A stretch of 64,000 nt of DNA from JACVRW01 sp963764665 (GTDB lineage: Bacteria > Actinomycetota > Thermoleophilia > Solirubrobacterales > Thermoleophilaceae), in assembly GCA_963764665.1 (NCBI GenBank), contig CAVXTL010000004.1, positions 1-64,000 on the forward strand, read 5' to 3'. Under the pieces are notes generated by a model, which was given only the letters and a program-made list of their open reading frames with translations, made no database searches and was not told the origin of the DNA. Positions 42,888 through 49,701 of the stretch are shown here, piece by piece. The translations under genes were made by a program, and so were the position numbers. Positions within the stretch are counted from its first letter, which is position 1; every line of letters starts with the position of its first letter.

Positions 42888-43637
42888 GTGGATCTGGGTC
42901 TCGACGGCCGGACGGCGCTGGTGACGGCGTCGTCGCGCGGGATCGGCTTCGGAATCGCTCGCGCGCTTGCCGCCGAGGGCGCCCGGGTGGCGGTGAGCTC
43001 CCGCTCCGCCGAGCGGATCGAGGCCGCCGCCGCGGAGATCGGCGCGCGGCCCTACGTGCACGACTCGGGCGACGTGGACGACGCCGCGGCCCTGGTCGAG
43101 CGGGTGGAGGCCGACATCGGGCCTCTCGACGTGCTCGTGACGAACACCGGGGGGCCGCCCCCGAGCGCGGACTCGCTCGAGCTCTCGCGCGACCAGTGGG
43201 AGGAGGCCTACCGCCACCTCGTGCTCGAACCGATCGCCCTGATCACGCCGGCGGTGGCGGGCATGCGCGAGCGCGGCTTCGGGCGCATCCTCGGGGTGTC
43301 GTCGAGCAGCGCACGCGAGCCGATCCCTGGCCTGATGCTGTCGACCGCGCACCGGAGCGGACTGCTCGGCGCCTACAAGCAGCTGGCGCGCGAGGTGGCC
43401 CGCGACGGCGTGACCGTCAACACGCTGCTCCCCGGGCGGATCGCCACCGATCGCCTGAAGGAGAACTACGGCTCGCTGGAGGCCGCCGAGGAGGTGGCCG
43501 CCGGGCAGGTGCCCAGCGGCCGCCTCGGGCGGGTGGATGAGATCGCGGCCGCGGCCGCCTTCCTCTGCTCGGAGCCCGCCAGCTACGTGACCGGAGTCGC
43601 GCTGCTGGTGGACGGCGGGCTCACACAGAGCATCTGA
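42888..43637 (+). CDS. Short-chain dehydrogenase/reductase-fold protein with altered catalytic site
   Basis: The 249-residue Rossmann protein shows 'ALVTASSRGIGFGIARALAAEGARV' (cofactor loop), 'DVLVTNTGGPPP' in place of the NNAG motif, and 'YVTGVALLVDGGL' at the end. The catalytic Y-x-x-x-K is not found: the aligned segment is 'LSTAHRSGLLGAYKQLA', with Ser and Arg instead. The 'NTGGP' subgroup of SDR proteins often shows this. Activity as a normal oxidoreductase is therefore unsure. Its TGA directly abuts the convergent lon stop. Confidence 0.88.
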   Translation: MDLGLDGRTALVTASSRGIGFGIARALAAEGARVAVSSRSAERIEAAAAEIGARPYVHDSGDVDDAAALVERVEADIGPLDVLVTNTGGPPPSADSLELSRDQWEEAYRHLVLEPIALITPAVAGMRERGFGRILGVSSSSAREPIPGLMLSTAHRSGLLGAYKQLAREVARDGVTVNTLLPGRIATDRLKENYGSLEAAEEVAAGQVPSGRLGRVDEIAAAAAFLCSEPASYVTGVALLVDGGLTQSI

Positions 43638-45920
43638 CTAGGCCGTGACGTGCTCCCGCTCGGGCTCGAGCGCGAGCTCGAGCACCTCGCCGACCGTCAT
43701 CACCGGGTGGAAGGACAGCTGTTCGCGGACCTCCTCCGGCACCTCGTCCAGGTCGCCCCGGTTGCGCTCGGGAATGATCACGTCGGTCAGGCCCGCGGCG
43801 TGCGCCGCCAGCACCTTCTGCTTGAGCCCGCCGATCGGGAGCACCCGTCCCTGGAGCGTGACCTCGCCGGTCATGCCCACGGTGTGACGCACCGGCCGTC
43901 CGCTCAGGAGCGACGCCAGCGCGGTGGTCATGGTGATCCCCGCGCTGGGCCCGTCCTTCGGGATGGCGCCGGCCGGAACGTGCACGTGGAACTCCCGCGC
44001 GTCGAAGGCGTCGTCGTCCACTCCCAGCTCGTCCGCGTGACCGCGGACGTATGAGAGAGCGATCCGAGCCGACTCCTTCATGACGTCGCCGAGCTGTCCG
44101 GTGAGCACGAGGTCGTCCTTGCCCTTCATCGAGGTGGCCTCGACGAACAGGACGTCTCCGCCCACTCCGGTCACCGCCAGGCCCGTGGCCACGCCGGGCA
44201 CCGCCGTCCGCTCAGCCGACTCCTGGAAGAACCGCTGCCTGCCGAGCGCGTCGCGCACCAGGTCGAGGTCCACCGTGACCGGTGCCTCCACCTGTGCCGA
44301 CGCCAGCCGGGTCGCGGTCTTTCGCAGCAGCGTGCCGAGCTCACGCTCGAGTCCGCGCACGCCCGCCTCGCGGGTGTACTCGGTCACGATGGCGCGCAGC
44401 ACGTCGTCGGTGATCTCGACCTCGTCCTCGCGCAGTCCGTTGCGCTCACGCTGGCGCGGCCACAGGTACCCGCGTGCGATCGCCACCTTCTCCTCGGTGG
44501 TGTAGCCGTCGAAGCGCACGACCTCCATGCGGTCGAGCAGCGGCGCCGGGATCGTCTCGGCCACGTTGGCGGTCGCGATGAACACGACCTCCGACAGGTC
44601 GAGCTCCACGTCCAGGTAGTGGTCGCGGAACGAGTGGTTCTGCGCCGGGTCGAGCACCTCGAGCAATGCCGCGCTCGGGTCCCCGCGCCAGTCGGCGCCG
44701 ACCTTGTCGACCTCGTCGAGCATGATCACCGGGTTCATCGTCCCGGCGTCGCGCAGGGCGCGGACGAGCCGGCCCGGCAGCGCGCCGATGTAGGTGCGCC
44801 GGTGACCGCGGATCTCCGCCTCGTCTCGCACGCCGCCCAGCGACATGCGCACGAACTCGCGGCCCGTGGCCCTGGCGATCGACTCGCCGATCGAGGTCTT
44901 GCCCGTGCCGGGCGGCCCGATCAGCGTGAGGATGGCGCCCGAGCGCTTGTCCTCCGCGATGCCGCGCTCCTCGCGCAGCTTGCGAACGGCGATGTACTCG
45001 ACGATGCGGTCCTTCACGTCCTCGAGCCCGGCGTGGTCGGCGTCCAGCACCTCGCGGGCGTGCACGGGATCGAGTCGCTCGTCCGAGCGCTCGCTCCACG
45101 GCACGGACACGAGCCAGTCCAGGTAGGTCCGGATCATCGACGCCTCACCCGAGGAGTCGCCCATGCGCTCCAGCCGGCCGAGCTCGCGCTCGGCCTGCTC
45201 GCGCACGGCCTCCGGCATGCCGCCTTCCTCGATCTTGGCGCGGTACTCCTCGGCCACCGAGCCCTCGTCCTCGCCCAGCTCCTTGCGGATCGACTCCATC
45301 TGCTTGCGCAGGAAGTACTCCCGCTGCTGCTTCTCGGCGCCGGACTGAACGTCGTCGCGGATGCGCGTGCGCACCTGCATCTCGGCCAGCCGCTCGCGCT
45401 GCATCGCGACGGCCTTCTCGAGACGCTCGGTCACGTCCAGGGTCTCGAGCAGCTCGACCTTCTGCTCATAGCTCAGGTCGGGTGCGTACGCCGAGGTGTC
45501 GGCCAGCGCGCCCGGCTCCGTGATCGAGCGGACGAACGCCGCGATGCGCCCGTCGTCGCCACGCAGCTCGAGGAGCTCCTCCACGATCGCGCGGTACTCG
45601 CGCTCGAGCTCACGGGTGCGGCCGTCCACCGGCTCGGCGTCGGGGTGCGGAGTCACGTCGACACGCAGCACGCCCATGGGATCGCTCGACGCCGCGCCGA
45701 TCTGGGCACGGTGAAGGCCGTTCAGCAGAGCGGCTCGCGCGCCGCCGGGGAGCTTGATTCGCTCGCCCACCTCCGCCACGGTCCCGACGCTCGCGAACTC
45801 GTCGCCCTTGCGGGGGACCAGCACCACGCGCTCCTCGTCGCCGACGTCGACCGCCAGCGTGACCGACATGTTGGGGAAGACGACTGAATCGTCCACCGGT
45901 ATCAGTACGAGTCTCTCCAT
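43638..45920 (-). CDS. lon: ATP-dependent protease Lon
   Basis: This soluble AAA+ protease of 760 residues degrades misfolded and regulatory proteins. It has an N-terminal LAN domain ('RLVLIPVDDSVVFPNMSVTL'), a coiled-coil region and 'EYFLRKQMESIRKELGE'. Walker A is 'LIGPPGTGKTSIGESIA' and Walker B 'PVIMLDEVDKVG'. The catalytic dyad is Ser in 'KDGPSAGITM' (about 659) and Lys in 'PIGGLKQKVLAAH' (about 700). The ATG at 45920 is chosen over an upstream open extension because GGAGA lies at ribosome-binding distance and the LAN domain begins there. Confidence 0.97.
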   Translation of the reverse strand: MERLVLIPVDDSVVFPNMSVTLAVDVGDEERVVLVPRKGDEFASVGTVAEVGERIKLPGGARAALLNGLHRAQIGAASSDPMGVLRVDVTPHPDAEPVDGRTRELEREYRAIVEELLELRGDDGRIAAFVRSITEPGALADTSAYAPDLSYEQKVELLETLDVTERLEKAVAMQRERLAEMQVRTRIRDDVQSGAEKQQREYFLRKQMESIRKELGEDEGSVAEEYRAKIEEGGMPEAVREQAERELGRLERMGDSSGEASMIRTYLDWLVSVPWSERSDERLDPVHAREVLDADHAGLEDVKDRIVEYIAVRKLREERGIAEDKRSGAILTLIGPPGTGKTSIGESIARATGREFVRMSLGGVRDEAEIRGHRRTYIGALPGRLVRALRDAGTMNPVIMLDEVDKVGADWRGDPSAALLEVLDPAQNHSFRDHYLDVELDLSEVVFIATANVAETIPAPLLDRMEVVRFDGYTTEEKVAIARGYLWPRQRERNGLREDEVEITDDVLRAIVTEYTREAGVRGLERELGTLLRKTATRLASAQVEAPVTVDLDLVRDALGRQRFFQESAERTAVPGVATGLAVTGVGGDVLFVEATSMKGKDDLVLTGQLGDVMKESARIALSYVRGHADELGVDDDAFDAREFHVHVPAGAIPKDGPSAGITMTTALASLLSGRPVRHTVGMTGEVTLQGRVLPIGGLKQKVLAAHAAGLTDVIIPERNRGDLDEVPEEVREQLSFHPVMTVGEVLELALEPEREHVTA

Positions 45921-45959
45921 CAGATTTTCTCCATCTTGCGTTTTGCGATCCGCCGTTTT

Positions 45960-45992
45960 GCGGAAGCACCCGGCTAGCCGGGTGCGCACCGA
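45960..45992 (+). repeat. Dispersed palindromic repeat, copy D
   Basis: It reads GCGGAAGC, then ACCCGGCTAGCCGGGT (continuous palindrome), then GCGCACCGA. The stem is of the CCCGG/CCGGG type like copy B. It lies in the lon-rpiA divergent gap (45921-46082), about 40 bp upstream of the lon start. Confidence 0.8.
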
Positions 45993-45998
45993 TGCTTA

Positions 45999-46013
45999 CT
46001 TACGTTTCGTAAG
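45999..46013. promoter_or_regulatory. Palindromic operator candidate between lon and rpiA
   Basis: CTTACG and CGTAAG are separated by TTT, a perfect 6-bp inverted repeat in an AT-richer patch of a GC-rich genome. It lies about 80-95 bp upstream of the lon ATG. Palindromes of this size are typical of dimeric repressors such as TetR or MarR types. It does not match the HspR HAIR or CIRCE patterns. Confidence 0.5.
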
Positions 46014-46082
46014 AGTCTAGCGGTGAGGCAGGCGGTTGTCGGATGCATCGAGCGCGACCGCGCCGGGTGCGATGCTGCCGGT

Positions 46083-46766
46083 GTGAGCGCCGAAGGGGAG
46101 CTGCGCGCCCGCCGGGCGGCCGCGGAGGCGGCGGCGGCGCTCGTGGAGCCGGGCATGACGATCGGCCTCGGCTCGGGCCGCGCGGTGTGGGCCGTGGTCG
46201 AGCTTCTGGCCGAGCGCGAAGGCGTGCGAGCGGCGGTGGCTTCCGAGCGCACGCGCGAGCTGGCGTCGGAGGCCGGCATCGAGATCGTGGAGCTGGATGG
46301 CAAGGCGCCGCTCGACCTGGCCCTGGACGGCGCCGACGAGGTCGATGGCCGGCTCGGACTGATCAAGGGGGGCGGCGGGGCGCTCCTGCGCGAGAAGATC
46401 GTGATCTCGGCCGCCCGCCGTTTCGTGGTGGTGGCGGAGACGCCGAAGCGGGTGTCGCGCCTCGGCGAGCACACCCGCCTGCCGGTGGAGGTGGTGCGCT
46501 TCGGCTGGCCTGACACCCGGCGGCGCGTGGCCGAGCTGCTGCCGGATCCCGAGCTGCGCACGGTCGAGGACCAGCCCTACGTGACCGACGAGGGTCACCT
46601 GATCCTCGACTGCCCGATCCCGAGCGCTGTGGACCCCGCACACCTCGACGTGCGCCTCGAGGGCCTCCCGGGCGTGGTGGAGCACGGCCTCTTCCTCGGG
46701 ATGGCAGAGCGCGCGCTGCTCGGGCGCCCGGACGGCGGCGTCGACGTGCTCGAAGCGCCCGCCTAG
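46083..46766 (+). CDS. rpiA: Ribose-5-phosphate isomerase A
   Basis: RpiA interconverts ribose-5-phosphate and ribulose-5-phosphate in the pentose phosphate pathway. The 227 residues show 'VEPGMTIGLGSGRAVWAVVELL' (usual GLGTGST changed to GLGSGRA), 'DLALDGADEVDGRLGLIKGGGGALLREKI' with the catalytic Asp and Glu, and 'VVAETPKRVSRLG'. The GTG at 46083 is chosen because family homology begins shortly after; a GTG at 46023 would add 20 residues. It is divergent from lon, and its stop lies 6 nt from the convergent CpaB-like gene. Confidence 0.93.
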   Translation: MSAEGELRARRAAAEAAAALVEPGMTIGLGSGRAVWAVVELLAEREGVRAAVASERTRELASEAGIEIVELDGKAPLDLALDGADEVDGRLGLIKGGGGALLREKIVISAARRFVVVAETPKRVSRLGEHTRLPVEVVRFGWPDTRRRVAELLPDPELRTVEDQPYVTDEGHLILDCPIPSAVDPAHLDVRLEGLPGVVEHGLFLGMAERALLGRPDGGVDVLEAPA

Positions 46767-46772
46767 GGCTCC

Positions 46773-47465
46773 TCAGAGGTCACCGGCACCCACGGCCGCC
46801 GCGCCGGCACGCCTGCGGTCCCCCGCGGGACGCACCAGCAGCCGGATCTCGCGGCCGTAGTTCTCCGCAGCCGCCAGGTACACGGCCTGGCGCACGGTCA
46901 CACGCAGCGTGGCCCGCGCGGTCGCCGCGGCAGCCGCGCCCTCGTCGGCGCCGCCCTCCGGCGGACCGCTGGCCAGCAGCTCCACCCCTTCGAGCGCGAG
47001 CACGGTGCGGCCGCTGCCGGCGCCCGGCTCGCTCGACACCAGCACGTCCACGCGCGTGCCCGCAGGGACGGCGGCCAGGCCGCTCCCGCCGGCCACCGCC
47101 ACGTCCACCGCCCGCTCGCCTGGACCCAGCGCCCCGGGGCGGCGGCTCGAGCGAGCGCCGCGCAACCGGCTGGCCGTGAGGTAGCTCCCCCGCGGCAGCG
47201 CCGTGGCCGGGCGAGCGCCGGCGGCCTCGCCAGGCGCCGCCAGGGCATCCGGCGGCACGTACCGCGCCGGGACGTGGACCACCGCGAGCGCCCCGCGGGG
47301 TATGGCGACGTCGGCCTCGAGGTCGCGGGTGGCCACAACCACCGGGAGCGGGGCACCCACGCGCGCCTCCACTTCGCGCTCCAGCTCGCGCACCTGGGAC
47401 GCGGCCAGGCCCCCGCAGGCGAGTGCCAGCGACAGCAGCAGGACCGCGCGCCTCCGAGTGCTCAC
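46773..47465 (-). CDS. SAF-domain protein, CpaB/RcpC-like pilus assembly protein
   Basis: The 230-residue protein has an N-terminal membrane helix ('RRRAVLLLSLALACGGLAAS') and a SAF domain ('VVVATRDLEADVAIPRGALAVVHVPARYVPPDAL' region, about 42-105). A beta domain of the RcpC type follows ('VDVLVSSEP' and 'YLAAAENYGREIRLLVRP'). CpaB/RcpC proteins act at the outer side of Tad pili. Here it probably serves the cpaF-tadB-tadC system 11 kb away. The GTG start overlaps the histidine-kinase-like gene (GTGA). Confidence 0.8.
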   Translation of the reverse strand: MSTRRRAVLLLSLALACGGLAASQVRELEREVEARVGAPLPVVVATRDLEADVAIPRGALAVVHVPARYVPPDALAAPGEAAGARPATALPRGSYLTASRLRGARSSRRPGALGPGERAVDVAVAGGSGLAAVPAGTRVDVLVSSEPGAGSGRTVLALEGVELLASGPPEGGADEGAAAAATARATLRVTVRQAVYLAAAENYGREIRLLVRPAGDRRRAGAAAVGAGDL

Positions 47466-48124
47466 GCAGCCCGGGGCGCGTCGGCCGGCAGGTCGAGGAC
47501 AGCCACCACGTGGTCGCCCTCCACGCGCACGTCAAGCCGGCCGCCGAGCTCATGAGTGGCCTCCTCGGCGATCGCGAGGCCGCGTCCGCGACCAAATGCC
47601 GGCACCCGCGGCGGGCCGCGCAGGTTGCGCAGCTCCAGCCGCACCCCAGAGGGAATCGCGCGGGTGCGCAATTCGGCGTGCCCGCGCCCGTGCTCGGCAG
47701 CGTTCGCGAGCAGGTTGCCCAGCGCCTGGGCCAGGCGCCCGCGGTCGGCGCTCAGCTCGACCTCGGGCATGACCGGACCCGCGGCGTCGATGGAGGAGCG
47801 CCAGGGAGCGAGCGACCCGTCGATGAAACGCCCGAGGTCCACGGCCACCCGGCCGCCGCGTGCGCGGCGGCCCCCGCGGGCCGCGTCCAGATCCGTGAGT
47901 CCGGCACCGAGCCGGTCGAGCTGGACCTCCACCCCGTCGACCGGAGGGCCGGCACCGGCGTCACGCCGCCAGGTCTGGCAGACCAATGCGAGCGCTGTGG
48001 CTGCGCCGCGCAGCTCGTGCTCCGCGCGTGCCACCCGCTCGAGCCGGCGGCGGAGAAGTTGGACGCGCGCCATCAGAAGAACGAGCGCCGCGAGTGCGAG
48101 CAGCGGGGCGCCGGCTTCACCCAC
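47462..48124 (-). CDS. Short membrane-bound histidine-kinase-like protein
   Basis: The 220-residue protein has one N-terminal helix (4-19), then a candidate phospho-acceptor His36 in 'ARAEHELRGAATAL' and an HATPase_c domain. The N box is 'LGNLLANAAEHG' and the G box 'FGRGRGLAIAEEATHELGG'. No sensor domain is present, so a partner may supply the signal. It lies in the same neighbourhood as an OmpR-type regulator (48320) but the small gene at 48166 stands between them on the other strand. It is coupled to the CpaB-like gene by a 4-bp overlap. Confidence 0.8.
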   Translation of the reverse strand: MGEAGAPLLALAALVLLMARVQLLRRRLERVARAEHELRGAATALALVCQTWRRDAGAGPPVDGVEVQLDRLGAGLTDLDAARGGRRARGGRVAVDLGRFIDGSLAPWRSSIDAAGPVMPEVELSADRGRLAQALGNLLANAAEHGRGHAELRTRAIPSGVRLELRNLRGPPRVPAFGRGRGLAIAEEATHELGGRLDVRVEGDHVVAVLDLPADAPRAA

Positions 48125-48165
48125 CTCGTGACCTTTCTGACAAGGGACTAACCTCGTCGGAGGCC

Positions 48166-48303
48166 ATGGAATTCGTGTTCATCCTCATCGGAGTGGTGTT
48201 GTTCGTCTCCGTGGTGCTGGGGCCGCTGTTCGGCGCGGAGGACCGTCCCGCGTTCCGCCGGCCGGACAAGAAGCCCCGCCCCATGGTCGGGCCACCCTGG
48301 TAG
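48166..48303 (+). CDS. Small single-helix membrane protein, 45 residues
   Basis: This short gene starts with ATG and GGAGG only 2 nt before it. The product has a hydrophobic helix ('FVFILIGVVLFVSVVLGPLFG') and a basic Arg/Lys/Pro tail ending 'RPMVGPPW'. Frame-specific codon bias supports it. It lies between the kinase-like and response-regulator genes but on the opposite strand. Function is unknown; a small modulator of the membrane kinase is one possibility, by position only. Confidence 0.65.
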   Translation: MEFVFILIGVVLFVSVVLGPLFGAEDRPAFRRPDKKPRPMVGPPW

Positions 48304-48319
48304 GCACCGGCGGGGCGCA

Positions 48320-49027
48320 TCACAGCGCGTCCGTGAGCCGGTAGCCCACGCCACGCACGTTCAGCACCCAGCTGCGCGACGACCCACGCAGCTTCTTCCG
48401 CAGCCGGCACGCGTGGGCGTCGAGGGTGCGCGTGTTGCCCATCGACCGGTAGCCCCAGACGTCGCGCAGCAGCTCGTGCTTCCCGTAGACGCGGGTGGGT
48501 TCCTCGGCCAGGGCGCGCAGCAGCGCGAACTCCTTGGCCGCCAGGTTGACCCGCTCCCCGTCGAGGCTGACCGCGCGCGTGAGCGGATCGACGGTCAGGT
48601 CGCCGATCCTCAGCACGCCGCGACGCGCCCGGCCCTCCGCGCGCCGCAGCAGCGCGTGCACGCGGGCCACAAGCTCCGGATAGAGAAACGGCTTGCAGAC
48701 GTGGTCGTCGGCCCCGCGGGCGAAGCTGCGCACGCGGTCGGCGTCCCCCGCCCGGCCGGTCAGGACGATCACGGGCAGCTGCGGGTCGACCCTGGTGGTG
48801 AGCCCGTCCGCGGCCCGCACGCGGTCGAGCAGCTCGAGGCCACTGCCGTTCTCGAGCGTCAGGTCGAGGAGGAGAAGGCTCGGCGCGCGCGCCTCGATCG
48901 CTCGCAGTGCCTCGTCCGCGCCGGCCGCCGCGAATACCCTGAAGCCGTCGGCGGCGAGGTTGTCGGCGAGGTAGCGCCGCGTGGCCTCGTCGTCCTCGGC
49001 GAGCAGTATCGAGCGGGCGTCGTGCAC
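48320..49027 (-). CDS. OmpR/PhoB-type response regulator
   Basis: The 235-residue protein has a receiver domain (1-125) with acidic pocket 'LLAEDDEATRRYL', phospho-acceptor Asp55 in 'LLLLDLTLENGSG' and Lys in 'DDHVCKPFLYPEL'. A winged-helix DNA-binding domain follows ('GDLTVDPLTRAVSLDGERVNLAAKEFALLRALAEEP', ending 'VRGVGYRLTDAL'). It binds DNA as a dimer when phosphorylated, probably by the kinase-like gene at 47462, though the pair is not in one operon. The start is GTG and the 126 bp upstream to 49152 show no gene. Confidence 0.93.
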   Translation of the reverse strand: MHDARSILLAEDDEATRRYLADNLAADGFRVFAAAGADEALRAIEARAPSLLLLDLTLENGSGLELLDRVRAADGLTTRVDPQLPVIVLTGRAGDADRVRSFARGADDHVCKPFLYPELVARVHALLRRAEGRARRGVLRIGDLTVDPLTRAVSLDGERVNLAAKEFALLRALAEEPTRVYGKHELLRDVWGYRSMGNTRTLDAHACRLRKKLRGSSRSWVLNVRGVGYRLTDAL

Positions 49028-49152
49028 GCCGGGTCAAGCAGTCTTGAGCGAAAACTCGCCCCCGCGCTGCAACCCCGGTTGCAATGCAGGCCCGGAGAAG
49101 GAATCGGACTTATGATGGCGACGCCTGCCCGGCCTTACGGGGCCCCCTGAAT

Positions 49153-49614
49153 ATGGACACCACCCGCCGCGGAAATTATGAGTCCGGCTCCGACTACGTG
49201 CTCGAGTACGGGGAGCTTCGCTTCACGTTCAACGAACGTGATTTCACCGAGCGCGTGGAGCAGGCGGCCACCAAGCTCGGCTTCGTCGACGGCCCGCTGG
49301 GGCTCGACGAGCGCGAGGACCTCGTGAACCTCGCGGTCAACGGCGAGGTGCACGAGCCGCATTCTGAGCTCGGGGATCACATCAACCTCTGCTGGAGCGA
49401 CCTGCACGGACCGTCCGAGCGCTCGCTCGTGCACTGGATCCGCCGGCTCGTGTTCCGCGGAGCGTGGCTCGACCAGCGCGTGCTCGAGGGCGAGCTCGAG
49501 GTGGTCTTCAACGACACCGACCACTCCTTCGGCTACGCCCAGCCGGATCGCAACTTCGAGCTCATCGAGCTCTCGCCGGAGCCCTCGTGGCGCCGGGTCG
49601 CGTACCGCCGCTAG
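49153..49614 (+). CDS. Hypothetical protein, 153 residues
   Basis: It begins at an ATG (MDTTRRGNYESGSDYVLEYG). The sequence is acidic, with many Trp, His and Glu residues ('HINLCWSDLHGPSERSLVHW'), no signal peptide and no membrane helix. Codon bias is strong in this frame, so it is a real gene, but no family is recognised. The frame is open upstream to 49084, with a less likely start. The stop is followed at once by the promoter of the copper-protein gene. Confidence 0.7.
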   Translation: MDTTRRGNYESGSDYVLEYGELRFTFNERDFTERVEQAATKLGFVDGPLGLDEREDLVNLAVNGEVHEPHSELGDHINLCWSDLHGPSERSLVHWIRRLVFRGAWLDQRVLEGELEVVFNDTDHSFGYAQPDRNFELIELSPEPSWRRVAYRR

Positions 49615-49665
49615 TTGACGCTCGTCCTTCTCGAGTCATAAGCTACTTGCAGTTGCGCTGCAAGT
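49615..49665 (+). promoter_or_regulatory. Promoter and palindromic operator upstream of the copper protein
   Basis: TTGACG (49615-49620) and TAAGCT (49639-49644), 18 bp apart, form a fair sigma-70-type promoter. Directly after the -10 lies a perfect inverted repeat, ACTTGCAG-TTGCG-CTGCAAGT (49645-49665), 8-bp arms with a 5-nt spacer. It would cover the transcription start, the normal place for a repressor. A metal-responsive regulator is possible but not shown. Confidence 0.5.
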
Positions 49666-49701
49666 ACTGCGTGTTGGCGTGTTCGACGGAGGGTGGAGAG
49701 A

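Noticed and set aside
45921..46082. A HAIR or CIRCE heat-shock operator upstream of lon
   Set aside because: Neither the CTTGAGT-N7-ACTCAAG nor the TTAGCACTC-N9 pattern is present; only the unrelated CTTACG palindrome is.
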